This document shows positions 7,941 to 14,386 of a stretch of 14,386 bases of DNA, one piece after another. The position numbers and the translations under genes are program-made. This DNA comes from an uncultured Methylobacillus sp. GTDB taxonomy: Bacteria; Pseudomonadota; Gammaproteobacteria; Burkholderiales; Methylophilaceae. Each line of letters starts with the position of its first letter. Within the stretch, counting starts at the first letter, position 1. Location: positions 1-14,386 of the forward strand of contig CAMLDO010000041.1 of NCBI GenBank assembly GCA_946478865.1, read 5' to 3'. The notes under the pieces are model-generated. The model made no database searches. It had not been told where the DNA came from and saw only the letters and a list, made by a program, of their open reading frames with translations.

Positions 7941-8127
7941 TCGTCTGCCGGTCGATTTCCTGGCTTTGCTGTTCGGACTGCTGCTGCAGTTGGTCCTGCA
8001 AGCCTTTCGCCTTGTCCATCGCGTTGCGCTGACTTTCGAACAGCTTGGGCGGTGGAGGCTGCTCATCCCGGCTGCAGGCAGGCAGCAATATGGCGAAGAG
8101 GGCCGAAAGCAGTAGGGCGCGTCGCAT
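7930..8127 (-). CDS. Small Gln-rich predicted lipoprotein (65 residues)
   Basis: The ATG at 8127 has AAGGAGA six bases upstream. The protein begins MRRALLLSALFAILLPAC, a short basic end, a hydrophobic core and a lipobox ending at Cys18. Then comes SRDEQPPPP and a glutamine- and charge-rich segment (about 36-62) that looks like a short helical or coiled-coil region. After signal cleavage about 48 residues would be anchored to a membrane. I do not recognise the family. It shares 11 bases with the GNAT gene behind it. The divergent DoxX gene begins 80 bases away, so that gap probably holds promoters in both directions, though none is convincing by eye. A longer in-frame start at 8235 would bury the signal sequence and was not used. 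Confidence 0.85.
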   Translation of the reverse strand: MRRALLLSALFAILLPACSRDEQPPPPKLFESQRNAMDKAKGLQDQLQQQSEQQSQEIDRQTSEH

Positions 8128-8207
8128 TTGAGTCTCCTTTCCGGTATTGCAGGGGCACTGTGAAGCGTGCATCATGTGCCCACTTCTGATTTTCAAGGAA
8201 CAATTGC

Positions 8208-8594
8208 ATGAACAAGTATATCCCCGTTGCCGCACGCCTGCTGCTGGCCCAGATATTCGTCGTGGCTACCGTAATCCAGCTGATGCTGTTCACGAGCAAT
8301 CCCGAGGGTTACGAGGGCTTCCGCATGTATCTCGGTGCACACGGCCTGCCCGGCATCTTCGCGCCGCTGATCATCCTGGTGCAGCTGGTAGGCGGTCTGG
8401 CGCTGCTGCTGGGCTTCAAGACGCGTACTTTCGCATTCGTGATGGCGGGTTATTCGCTGTTCGTCGCATTCGCGCTGCGCCTTAACGAACCGGTGATCTT
8501 CATGCAGTATCTCGCCATTGCAGGCGGCCTGCTGGCGCTGGCTGCTATCGCTCCGACGGCTTGCAGCCTCGACAACCTGCTGAAGAAGAAGTAA
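8208..8594 (+). CDS. DoxX-family membrane protein
   Basis: The 128-residue protein has four hydrophobic segments (about 8-28, 50-69, 73-93, 97-115) and the DoxX-family layout: ARLLLAQIFV at the start, then a short loop with YEGFRMYLGAHGLPGIFAPLIIL, then a GGLALLLGFKTR motif. DoxX-type proteins are small inner-membrane proteins; some are tied to quinone or oxidative-stress functions, but most have no proven reaction. AAGGA lies eight bases before the ATG. It is convergent with ubiX, with only seven bases between the stop codons, and its probable terminator is inside ubiX. The family is well supported; the role here is not known. Confidence 0.88.
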   Translation: MNKYIPVAARLLLAQIFVVATVIQLMLFTSNPEGYEGFRMYLGAHGLPGIFAPLIILVQLVGGLALLLGFKTRTFAFVMAGYSLFVAFALRLNEPVIFMQYLAIAGGLLALAAIAPTACSLDNLLKKK

Positions 8595-8601
8595 GCGGAA
8601 T

Positions 8602-9222
8602 TTAGATATTGGGCAGCGCGACGCTGCCCCATTTTTCGACCAGTTGGTGCTCCACGCCCAGCTGGTCGAGTATTTTTGCGACGACGAAATCCACGATGTC
8701 GTCCACGCTCTTGGGCAGATGGTAGAAGCCGGGATTCGGCACCAGCATCACCGCGCCCATGCGCGACAGCTTGAGCATGTTTTCCAGATGGATCGCCGAG
8801 AATGGCGTTTCGCGCGGCACCAGGATGAGCTTGCGCCCTTCCTTGAGCATCACGTCCGCCGCACGCTCGATGAGGTTGTCGGAAAGTCCATTAGCGATCG
8901 CCGCCAAAGCGCCCATGGTGCAGGGGCATACCACCATCGCATCCGCGGCGCCAGTGCCCGAGGCAATCGGCGCATTCCAGTCTTCGCGCGCAAATACCTG
9001 CAGTTGTTCCGGCTTGCAGCCGGTGCGCTCCACCAGGATGCGATGCGCCTCGAAGGTCTTGGCGGGCAGGTTGATACCCATTTCCTGCGCAGCGACGAAC
9101 TGCGCAGCCTGCGAATACACCAGATAAACGCGGTGACCCGCAGCGAGCAGCGATTCCAGCAGCCGCATCGCATACGGCATGCCGGACGCGCCGGTAAGCG
9201 CCAGCGTGATGGTTTTCGTCAT
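8602..9222 (-). CDS. ubiX: Flavin prenyltransferase UbiX
   Basis: UbiX prenylates FMN with dimethylallyl phosphate to make the prenyl-FMN cofactor used by the UbiD decarboxylase in ubiquinone synthesis. The 206-residue length is normal. The N-terminal flavin loop is [15 protein letters not shown] (9-23). The conserved middle [30 protein letters not shown] (99-128), the segment [18 protein letters not shown] (135-152) and [12 protein letters not shown] (164-175) are all intact. Its ATG overlaps the ispH stop codon as ATGA (bases 9219-9222), so the two are translationally coupled. IspH makes DMAPP, from which the UbiX prenyl donor derives, so the pairing makes metabolic sense. The 3' end also carries the DoxX terminator. 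Confidence 0.96.
   Translation of the reverse strand: MTKTITLALTGASGMPYAMRLLESLLAAGHRVYLVYSQAAQFVAAQEMGINLPAKTFEAHRILVERTGCKPEQLQVFAREDWNAPIASGTGAADAMVVCPCTMGALAAIANGLSDNLIERAADVMLKEGRKLILVPRETPFSAIHLENMLKLSRMGAVMLVPNPGFYHLPKSVDDIVDFVVAKILDQLGVEHQLVEKWGSVALPNI
8611..8636 (+). terminator. Intrinsic terminator for the DoxX gene, inside the ubiX coding end
   Basis: GGGCAGCG (8611-8618) pairs with CGCTGCCC (8622-8629) around a three-base loop, followed by CATTTTT on the + strand. It lies 17 bases after the DoxX stop. The same bases encode the last residues of UbiX on the other strand. Confidence 0.8.
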
Positions 9223-10148
9223 GCGGCAGCCGTCAAATTCTTGGGCAGCGGGAACACGACGTTTTCGATAATGCCATCCAGCTCCTGCACATCGGCTGCA
9301 CCCAGAGCCTGCAGCTTTGCGATCACTTCCTTGACCAGCACTTCCGGGGCGGAGGCGCCGGCCGTGACGCCAATACGCGTCTTGCCTTTGAGCCAGTCCG
9401 GATCGAGATGGCTGGCGTTGTCCACCATATAGGCTTCGACGCCGTTGTTTTTTGCAACTTCGCGCAGGCGGTTGGAGTTGGAGCTGTTGGGCGAGCCGAC
9501 CACGATGACCAGATCGCAGCGCTTCGCCATGATCTTGACCGCATCCTGGCGATTCTGGGTGGCGTAGCAGATGTCGTCGCTCTTGGGGGCGACGATGTCG
9601 GGAAAACGCTGCTTGAGCGCGGCGATCACGCGCGCGGCGTCATCCAGCGACAGCGTGGTTTGCGTGACGTAGGCCAGCTTGTGCGGGTTCTTTACTTCCA
9701 GCTTTTCCACGTCCTCGGGAGTTTCCACCAGGTACATGCCTTCCCTGGACTGGCCCATCGTGCCTTCGACCTCCGGATGCCCGCGATGGCCGATCATGAC
9801 GATTTCCCGGTCCTTGCCGCGTAGCTTGCCGACTTCCACGTGAACCTTGGTTACCAGCGGGCAGGTCGCGTCGAACACGCGCAGCCCACGGCGCTCGGCT
9901 TCGGCCCGTACGTCCTTGGAGACGCCGTGCGCGCTGAAGATGACAGTGCCGCCAGCCGGTACTTCGTCCAGTTCCTCGACGAATACTGCGCCCTTGCGTT
10001 TCAGTTCGTCCACGACAAACTTGTTGTGCACGACTTCATGGCGTACGTAGATAGGAGCCCCGAAGCGCTCGAGTGCCTGTTCTACGATGATGATGGCGCG
10101 GTCTACGCCGGCGCAGAAACCGCGCGGGTTTGCGAGTACGACTTCCAT
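9219..10148 (-). CDS. ispH: 4-hydroxy-3-methylbut-2-enyl diphosphate reductase IspH (LytB)
   Basis: IspH carries out the last step of the MEP isoprenoid pathway, reducing HMBPP to IPP and DMAPP with a 4Fe-4S cluster. With the start at 10148 the protein has 309 residues. The cluster cysteines Cys12 (RGFCAGV), Cys96 (DATCPL) and Cys194 (DDICYATQ) are present, as are His41, His74, His124 and Glu126 (HRGHPE), Thr165 region (TQTTLS) and [11 protein letters not shown] (218-228). The frame runs eight codons further upstream, but [14 protein letters not shown] is the usual beginning, and GGAAA stands before this ATG. The CobD-like gene's TAA ends one base before the ATG, and ubiX begins inside the ispH stop, so this is a tightly coupled operon. 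Confidence 0.97.
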   Translation of the reverse strand: MEVVLANPRGFCAGVDRAIIIVEQALERFGAPIYVRHEVVHNKFVVDELKRKGAVFVEELDEVPAGGTVIFSAHGVSKDVRAEAERRGLRVFDATCPLVTKVHVEVGKLRGKDREIVMIGHRGHPEVEGTMGQSREGMYLVETPEDVEKLEVKNPHKLAYVTQTTLSLDDAARVIAALKQRFPDIVAPKSDDICYATQNRQDAVKIMAKRCDLVIVVGSPNSSNSNRLREVAKNNGVEAYMVDNASHLDPDWLKGKTRIGVTAGASAPEVLVKEVIAKLQALGAADVQELDGIIENVVFPLPKNLTAAA

Positions 10149-10149
10149 G

Positions 10150-11061
10150 TTAATTTCCAAGCCAATGGGCAAAAGTTAGGAGGAGCATCAAGCCCATCAT
10201 GACGACGAGTACGCGCCAGACCAAACCGGTCGCGCTTTGCAGGTAGTCGGCATCGGCGTCGTCTCCCATGCCGAGTTCGGGGCGGTATTCCAGCACACCT
10301 TGCGTAGGCAAGGTTTCGCCCAGGCGGACACCAAGTGCCCCCGCTCCGCTGGCGAGGATGATGCCTTGCGATTCGTTCGGCCATGCTGCGGCCTGCGTGC
10401 GCCAGCAGTAGACGGCATCCTCGAAGTCGCCGACCACGGCGAAGCTTGCGGCGGTGAATCGCGCCGGTAGCCAATCAAGCCAGTCGAACACCTGCGCTGG
10501 GAATAGGCCGAAGCCGTCGTGTTTGTCGGCCCACTCGCTTTTCAGCAGCCAGGAGAGCCGGTATAGCAAGGCGCCTGCCGGGCCCAGCAGAAAAAACCAG
10601 AAGATCGGCCCGTACAACTCATAATGCGCATTGCGCAATGTGCATTCGATGCCAACCTTGGCGATATCCGGCGCACCATAGCTCTGCGTATCGTAACCCT
10701 GCCATTCTTCCAGCATCGTGCGCGCCTCATCCAGCCGCCCTGCTCGGAGCCTGTTCGCTATCTGTTCCGGCTTGTGGCTGAAGCGCCCGACGCGCAACGT
10801 CAGGTAAAGCACCAGGATGGAAAACAGTACGCCCAGGATCGCATTGGTGCGATATAAAACGTACGATGCGGCGCCTACGGCCAGCACCGGCACCATGACC
10901 GCAATGGCCCAGGCCAGCATGCCATGCTGTTTGCGGCCGTCGTTGAAATTCTGCTCCAGCCACCCGGCATAGGGGCTGATCAGGCTGCGCAGCCAGTCCG
11001 GCTGGGATTCCGGCCGGTAGTAGCCGAGTATCAGCGCAACGAGCAGCGAGAGAAAACTCAA
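10150..11061 (-). CDS. CobD/CbiB-AmpE superfamily membrane protein
   Basis: This 303-residue inner-membrane protein has hydrophobic segments at about 1-14, 47-68, 75-90, 152-170 and 281-299. Motifs shared with the CobD/CbiB-AmpE group are [27 protein letters not shown] (144-170), [12 protein letters not shown] (193-204) and [12 protein letters not shown] (237-248). CobD acts in cobalamin synthesis and AmpE in beta-lactamase signalling; the N-terminus here looks more like AmpE, and no cobalamin genes are nearby, so the function is open. The start is TTG at 11061, supported by GGAGG eight bases upstream and by the TTGA overlap with the stop of the gene before it. Its stop is one base from the ispH start. 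Superfamily is confident; the specific name is not. Confidence 0.82.
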   Translation of the reverse strand: MSFLSLLVALILGYYRPESQPDWLRSLISPYAGWLEQNFNDGRKQHGMLAWAIAVMVPVLAVGAASYVLYRTNAILGVLFSILVLYLTLRVGRFSHKPEQIANRLRAGRLDEARTMLEEWQGYDTQSYGAPDIAKVGIECTLRNAHYELYGPIFWFFLLGPAGALLYRLSWLLKSEWADKHDGFGLFPAQVFDWLDWLPARFTAASFAVVGDFEDAVYCWRTQAAAWPNESQGIILASGAGALGVRLGETLPTQGVLEYRPELGMGDDADADYLQSATGLVWRVLVVMMGLMLLLTFAHWLGN

Positions 11062-11639
11062 GGGCTGGCCTCCAACGGCATTTCGACGGTCAACACGCTG
11101 AAATCGTATAGCTCAACCGTGGGCAGATGCAAGGTCATGTCGTGCTGCTTCGTGAAATCGAGCAGTGCGCCGTATGCCTTGCCGTATGCGAAGACCGGAT
11201 GAGCCTTGATGCTGGCGGACGCGACCTTGCGTTTAGGCAATATGTCCGTTTTCAGCGGCTCCTTGGGGGCTGCATGCTCACCAATGACGAAGCCAGTGCG
11301 GGCACGGCGCTTGTCCGTTTCCGTTGTGCGCGGGTCATCGAATATGAGTGCAATCGCGCTGCCGGGTTCAATTCCCTGTTCGCGCAGCATTTTGTCGACT
11401 TCGCCTCGCTTCGCTCCCAGTTTGGAGTAAGGACCTTCTGCTTCCAGATAGGCGTAACGGTAAGGGCCGCGCTCTGCGACTTCGACCTTGGGTGACGAAA
11501 ACAGTCCCCACCATGCGAACACACCGAGCACAGGTAGCGCGAAAGCTACCAGAAAACTGATCCAGGATTTCTTCAAGTGTCTGTACAAATTCGGGATTCG
11601 GGCCGGAAAAGATACCACAAACCCGCCAGCGAGGGGCAT
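11058..11639 (-). CDS. Membrane-anchored GyrI-like domain protein
   Basis: As called the protein has 193 residues, with one hydrophobic segment at about 26-46 and a soluble part resembling the GyrI-like/SOUL-type effector-binding fold (PKVEVAERGPYRYAYLEAEGPY 50-71; later SIKAHPVFAYGKAYGALLDFTKQHDM 143-168). Such domains bind small ligands; here it would face one side of the inner membrane. The start is uncertain: the ATG at 11639 lacks a ribosome site and sits close to the divergent purU promoter, while in-frame TTG codons at 11588 and 11576 would place the start just before the membrane segment. The frame runs open to 11777 but that overlaps purU. The stop overlaps the next gene's TTG start by four bases, making it the first gene of the ispH operon. 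Confidence 0.72.
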   Translation of the reverse strand: MPLAGGFVVSFPARIPNLYRHLKKSWISFLVAFALPVLGVFAWWGLFSSPKVEVAERGPYRYAYLEAEGPYSKLGAKRGEVDKMLREQGIEPGSAIALIFDDPRTTETDKRRARTGFVIGEHAAPKEPLKTDILPKRKVASASIKAHPVFAYGKAYGALLDFTKQHDMTLHLPTVELYDFSVLTVEMPLEASP

Positions 11640-11647
11640 GAAATCGG

Positions 11648-11653
11648 TATAAT
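11648..11653 (+). promoter_or_regulatory. Perfect -10 box (TATAAT) upstream of purU
   Basis: A TATAAT hexamer lies 29 bases before the purU ATG, a sensible place for a -10 element. No convincing -35 is visible at 16-18 bases upstream. The reverse complement is also AT-rich, so the same spot could serve the divergent operon. Confidence 0.45.
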
Positions 11654-11682
11654 TGCCCGCTTTCGCATCAGCACCATAGACG

Positions 11683-12537
11683 ATGAAAAACACTGCCACG
11701 CTCCTCATCAACTCGCCGGACCGCAAGGGTCTGGTCGCCGCGATTGCGGATTTTCTGTATCGCCACGACGCCAACATTCTGCATGCTGACCAGCATCAGG
11801 ACGCCGAGCTCAGCCTCTTCCTCATGCGCGTCGAATGGGATTTGCGCGGTTTCAGCCTGCCGGTCGAGCAGTTCGAGCAGGCGTTCGCTCCCATCGCAGA
11901 GCGCTTTCAGATGCAATGGCAGCTCAAGCTGGGCGCGCAGAAGCCGCGCATGGCGATTTTCGTCTCGCAGTACGACCACTGCCTGGCAGATTTGCTTTAT
12001 CGCCACCAGAGCGGCGAGCTGTGGTGCGATATTCCGCTGATCATCAGCAATCATCCGGATACGGCGCGTCTCGCCGAGTTCTACCAGATTCCGTTCCATG
12101 TGATTCCGGTGACCAAAGAGACCAAGGCACAGGCCGAAGCGCAGCAATTCGAGCTGCTGGAGAAGCACAATGTCGATCTGATCGTGCTCGCGCGCTACAT
12201 GCAGGTGCTGTCACCCGATTTCGTTGCCCGCTATCCGAAACGCGTCATCAATATCCACCATTCCTTCCTGCCGGCATTCGTCGGCGCCAAGCCTTACCAT
12301 CGTGCCTTCGAGCGCGGCGTCAAGCTGATCGGTGCGACCAGCCATTACGTGACGGAAGACCTGGATGAAGGTCCGATCATCGAGCAGGATATCGCCCGTG
12401 TGTCGCACCGTGACCAGTTGGAGGATTTGATCCAGAAAGGCCGCGATCTGGAAAAGATGGTGCTGTCGCGCGCGGTGCGCTGGCATCTCGAGAGCCGCAT
12501 TCTGCTGTATGCGAACAAGACGGTGATTTTCGATTAA
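11683..12537 (+). CDS. purU: Formyltetrahydrofolate deformylase PurU
   Basis: PurU hydrolyses 10-formyltetrahydrofolate to formate and tetrahydrofolate, balancing the one-carbon pool and supplying formate for purine synthesis by PurT. The 284-residue protein has an N-terminal ACT domain (about 1-80, with SPDRKGLVAAIADFLYRHDANILHADQH), then a formyltransferase-type catalytic domain. The catalytic triad is Asn190 and His192 in NIHHSFLP and Asp228 in DLDEGPI. The ending VLSRAVRWHLESRILLYANKTVIF is also typical. It is transcribed away from the GyrI-like/ispH operon and ends 18 bases before a strong terminator, so it is probably monocistronic. No clear Shine-Dalgarno sequence precedes the ATG. Identity is certain. 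Confidence 0.97.
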   Translation: MKNTATLLINSPDRKGLVAAIADFLYRHDANILHADQHQDAELSLFLMRVEWDLRGFSLPVEQFEQAFAPIAERFQMQWQLKLGAQKPRMAIFVSQYDHCLADLLYRHQSGELWCDIPLIISNHPDTARLAEFYQIPFHVIPVTKETKAQAEAQQFELLEKHNVDLIVLARYMQVLSPDFVARYPKRVINIHHSFLPAFVGAKPYHRAFERGVKLIGATSHYVTEDLDEGPIIEQDIARVSHRDQLEDLIQKGRDLEKMVLSRAVRWHLESRILLYANKTVIFD

Positions 12538-12554
12538 GGAAAGCTTGAGATAAT

Positions 12555-12586
12555 AAAAAAGCGGAAGCCTCGGCTTCCGCTTTTTT
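12555..12586. terminator. Two-way intrinsic terminator between purU and a small exported-protein gene
   Basis: GCGGAAGC (12561-12568) pairs with GCTTCCGC (12573-12580), flanked by six A on the left and six T on the right. It ends purU on the + strand and can end the convergent - strand gene too. Its loop core is the same as in the terminator at 6841. Confidence 0.92.
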
Positions 12587-12609
12587 ATTGCTGGTTACTT
12601 GTCGCAGGT

Positions 12610-12762
12610 TCAGGCTTCGGGAGCTTGTTCGGCCGGGTCCATCAGGGGCGGAAGCTGGATTTCGCTATCATCGGCCGGAATCTCCGGCAGGTCTTCGGCG
12701 TAAACCAGGGGTGTGGCGAACAATGCGAATAAAGCGAGCCAGGCAAGCAATACTTTCTTCAT
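12610..12762 (-). CDS. Small predicted exported protein (50 residues)
   Basis: The ATG at 12762 is preceded by GGAGG with a five-base spacer. The product starts MKK, has a long hydrophobic core (about 4-19) and reaches VYA at residue 22, a good signal-peptidase I site (VYA/ED). The mature part would be about 28 residues, acidic and proline-rich (DLPEIPADDSE... PPLMDPAEQAPEA), with no cysteine. The gene follows lysA on the same strand and ends 24 bases before a strong terminator. I do not recognise a family. It is too short for many gene finders, and its support is the ribosome site, the clean signal peptide and the terminator behind it. Confidence 0.75.
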   Translation of the reverse strand: MKKVLLAWLALFALFATPLVYAEDLPEIPADDSEIQLPPLMDPAEQAPEA

Positions 12763-12788
12763 TTCTTCCTCCCAAGTCGATGGTTTTT

Positions 12789-12813
12789 GATTGCGCGGCG
12801 TCTGCCGCGAATC
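12789..12813. repeat. Strong hairpin between lysA and the small exported-protein gene
   Basis: GATT (12789-12792) and CGCGGC (12794-12799) pair with GCCGCG (12804-12809) and AATC (12810-12813), leaving a GTCT loop and a single bulged G at 12793. No T run follows on the - strand, so it is not a standard intrinsic terminator for lysA; an RNA processing or stability element is possible. Confidence 0.5.
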
Positions 12814-12876
12814 GCTAATCTACGCTCATCGATCTGGGGAGACAATCCCCTTGGTTTTAATAAGGAAATGCAGCCT

Positions 12877-14124
12877 TCAGCCGGGAATTACCCGCTCTCC
12901 CGCGAATAGTTGGGGCACGGTTTCGCGCGCGCGTACTTCATACACCTGACCGCCGTCGACCATCACTTCCGCTGCGCGCGGACGGGTGTTGTAGTTGGAG
13001 CTCATGCTCATGCCGTAAGCGCCAGCGGACAGGATTGCGAGCAGATCGCCTTCGCGAATCGCGAGCGAACGGTCATGACCGAGAAAGTCGCCGCTTTCGC
13101 AGACAGGACCGACCACTTCATACACCTGCCCGCTCTCGTCGCAGCTCTTCACCGACAGGATGTCATGCCATGCGTCGTACAGCGCCGGGCGCATGAGGTC
13201 GTTCATGGCGGCATCGACGATCGCGAAGTTCTTCGTCTCGCCGTGCTTGAGGTATTCCACCGTGGTGAGCAGCAGGCCGGCGTTGCCGACCAGTGCGCGG
13301 CCGGGCTCCATTACCAGCTTGAAGCTGCGGTTGCCGAGCTTGGCGCGTATCGCTTCGGCATAGGCGGTAAAGGCGGGAGGCGTCTCGTCCGTGTAGCGGA
13401 TGCCGATGCCGCCGCCGATGTCGAGATGCTGGATCGCGATGCCGGCTGCTTCGATCTGATCGACCAGCGCGAGCACGCGATCCAGCGCGTCGAGGAAGGG
13501 CGACAGCTCGGTGAGTTGCGAGCCGATATGGCAGTCGATGCCATGCACGGCGATGTTCGGGAGGGCCGCGGCGCGCTTGTACAACGTCAGCGCATCCTCA
13601 TAGGCGACACCGAACTTGTTGTTCTTGAGGCCGGTGGAGATGTAGGGGTGGGTCTTGGCATCCACGTTGGGATTGACGCGCAACGACACCGGCGCGCGCT
13701 TGCCCATCTCGCCGGCTACTTCGTTGAGGCGCTCCAGCTCCGGACCGGATTCCACATTGAAGCAGAAAATCCCGGCTTCCAGCGCCTGGCGCATCTCGGC
13801 GGCCGTCTTGCCGACGCCCGAGAACACTACCTTGCCCGGATCGCCGCCGGCGGCAATGACGCGCGCCAGTTCGCCGCCGGAAACGATATCGAAACCGGCA
13901 CCGAGACGCGCGAACAGGTTGAGGATCGCAAGGTTGGGATTGGCCTTGACCGCGTAGCAGACCAGATGGTCGGTGCCGGCGAAACCGGCGTCGAAGTTGC
14001 GGAATGCTTCCGTCAGCGCGGCGCGGGAGTAGACGTAGGTCGGCGTGCCGAACTGGGCGGCAATTTGCGACAAAGGCAGATCTTCGGCGTACAGCTCGCC
14101 GTTGCGGGATTCAAACGGGGTCAC
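12877..14124 (-). CDS. lysA: Diaminopimelate decarboxylase LysA
   Basis: LysA decarboxylates meso-diaminopimelate to lysine, the last step of lysine synthesis, using pyridoxal phosphate. The 415-residue length is typical. The PLP lysine is Lys60 in YAVKANPN, the HIGSQ motif has His199, the glycine loop IGGGIGI is at 236-242, EPGR is at 273-276, and the active-site cysteine is Cys342 in CESGDF. The start is GTG at 14124, which overlaps the stop of lptM as GTGA, and AAGGT lies just upstream. Pairing with an LptM-type lipoprotein is known in many proteobacteria. After its stop, about 114 bases separate it from the next - strand gene. Identity is certain. Confidence 0.97.
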   Translation of the reverse strand: MTPFESRNGELYAEDLPLSQIAAQFGTPTYVYSRAALTEAFRNFDAGFAGTDHLVCYAVKANPNLAILNLFARLGAGFDIVSGGELARVIAAGGDPGKVVFSGVGKTAAEMRQALEAGIFCFNVESGPELERLNEVAGEMGKRAPVSLRVNPNVDAKTHPYISTGLKNNKFGVAYEDALTLYKRAAALPNIAVHGIDCHIGSQLTELSPFLDALDRVLALVDQIEAAGIAIQHLDIGGGIGIRYTDETPPAFTAYAEAIRAKLGNRSFKLVMEPGRALVGNAGLLLTTVEYLKHGETKNFAIVDAAMNDLMRPALYDAWHDILSVKSCDESGQVYEVVGPVCESGDFLGHDRSLAIREGDLLAILSAGAYGMSMSSNYNTRPRAAEVMVDGGQVYEVRARETVPQLFAGERVIPG

Positions 14125-14228
14125 GGGTTACCTTGGGGATACGTTTGTTCAGGAATGTAGAGCGGGCCCTTGGAACCGCAGGCGGTCAGGGTCAAGGCCA
14201 GCAAGAGGCATAACAGCAGCAAGCGCAT
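14121..14228 (-). CDS. lptM: LPS translocon maturation lipoprotein LptM (YifL-like)
   Basis: The 35-residue product starts MRLLLLCLLLALTLTAC, a short signal with lipobox LTAC and Cys17, followed by GSKGPLYIPEQ. That CGxKGPLY(x)P motif right after the lipidated cysteine is the hallmark of LptM/YifL, the small lipoprotein that helps the LptD-LptE translocon mature at the outer membrane. It lies directly before lysA with a four-base overlap, the same position as in other proteobacteria, and lysA is probably translated by coupling. The ribosome site before the ATG is weak (GGACC). Its short length makes it easy to miss. The sequence motif and synteny together make the assignment strong. Confidence 0.9.
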   Translation of the reverse strand: MRLLLLCLLLALTLTACGSKGPLYIPEQTYPQGNP

Positions 14229-14254
14229 GTTATCGGTCCAAAATCATTATTTTA

Positions 14255-14285
14255 GCATGCGAATCAGATTGTTCTGTTCGCATGC
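14255..14285. repeat. Perfect 9-bp inverted repeat at the end of the partial upstream gene
   Basis: GCATGCGAA (14255-14263) and TTCGCATGC (14277-14285) are exact inverted copies around 13 bases that contain the stop codon of the - strand gene. On the - strand an AT-rich run with only short T stretches follows. It may be a weak terminator or an operator upstream of lptM. Confidence 0.45.
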
Positions 14286-14386
14286 GTTTCGGCGATCGCC
14301 TGCGAGATCGCGCGGCTCAAGGGGGTGAATTCGTAGTTGAAGACGGTGCTGGTGTACTGGGCAAAGTCTTCCAGGATATCGAGCGG
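14264..14386 (-). CDS. C-terminal end of an unidentified protein (partial, starts outside window)
   Basis: Reading the - strand from the window edge gives 40 residues ending in a TGA at 14264, with codon use like its neighbours: PLDILEDFAQ, then YTSTVFNYEF, then TPLSRAISQA, then IAETHANRTI. No other frame here is open with comparable composition. The segment looks helical and soluble, with no cysteine or membrane stretch, but it is too short to assign. It lies 35 bases before lptM on the same strand, so it may be cotranscribed with lptM-lysA. Frataxin CyaY is a common neighbour of lptM elsewhere, but usually divergent, and I do not recognise it here. Confidence 0.6.
   Translation of the reverse strand, partial: PLDILEDFAQYTSTVFNYEFTPLSRAISQAIAETHANRTI

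Noticed and set aside
8644..9432. + strand open frame of 262 codons opposite ubiX and the ispH end
   Set aside because: It spans the coupled junction of two identified - strand genes and shows no family motif.
11640..11777. N-terminal extension of the GyrI-like protein
   Set aside because: It would overlap the purU start and its -10 box, and the added residues do not resemble a membrane protein N-terminus.
12836..12850. GGGGA/TCCCC hairpin after lysA
   Set aside because: Only five pairs and no T run in the direction of lysA transcription; not convincing as a terminator.
12910..14160. Long + strand open frame of 416 codons opposite lysA
   Set aside because: LysA on the - strand has all catalytic motifs; the antisense frame has a repetitive composition typical of shadow frames in GC-rich DNA.

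Overview
The window reads as ordinary chromosome of a Gram-negative betaproteobacterium. The moderately GC-rich codon use, the AsmA/MutY pair, the IspH/UbiX pair, an LptM-type lipoprotein coupled to lysA and a formaldehyde-activating-enzyme homologue fit the Nitrosomonadales, perhaps a Gallionellaceae-like lineage. The placement below class level is inference from protein style, not from a marker gene. There is no CRISPR array, transposase, integrase, tRNA or rRNA, and no sign of a recent island. I did not find a new multi-gene system.

Layout. The left third is on the + strand: the 3' end of thiC (thiamin pyrimidine synthesis), a YkgJ-type cysteine-cluster protein, uppP (lipid carrier recycling), an ExoD-family membrane protein and a very large AsmA protein with three internal repeats. 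A 34-residue lipoprotein gene is squeezed on the - strand between asmA and mutY. mutY and a 70-residue zinc-ribbon protein follow on the + strand and end at a two-way terminator.

The middle is mostly on the - strand. It holds a fae homologue, then a GNAT acetyltransferase overlapping the end of a small lipoprotein gene. A + strand DoxX gene runs into ubiX, whose 3' coding end carries the DoxX terminator. Next is a tightly chained - strand operon transcribed as GyrI-like membrane protein > CobD/AmpE-like membrane protein > ispH > ubiX, with overlaps or gaps of only 1 to 4 nt. Divergent from it is purU (+), which ends at another strong two-way terminator.

The right end is on the - strand: a partial unknown gene > lptM > lysA > a 50-residue exported protein. 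lptM and lysA overlap by 4 nt.

Themes: envelope and isoprenoid metabolism (UppP, IspH, UbiX, AsmA, LptM, ExoD), one-carbon chemistry (Fae homologue, PurU) and several very small exported proteins. Four envelope proteins of 34, 35, 50 and 65 residues are supported by start sites and signal or lipobox sequences. The 34-, 35- and 50-residue ones are short enough to be missed by length-filtered gene calls. The points most worth a second look are these small proteins and the Fae homologue that lacks the expected active-site histidine.
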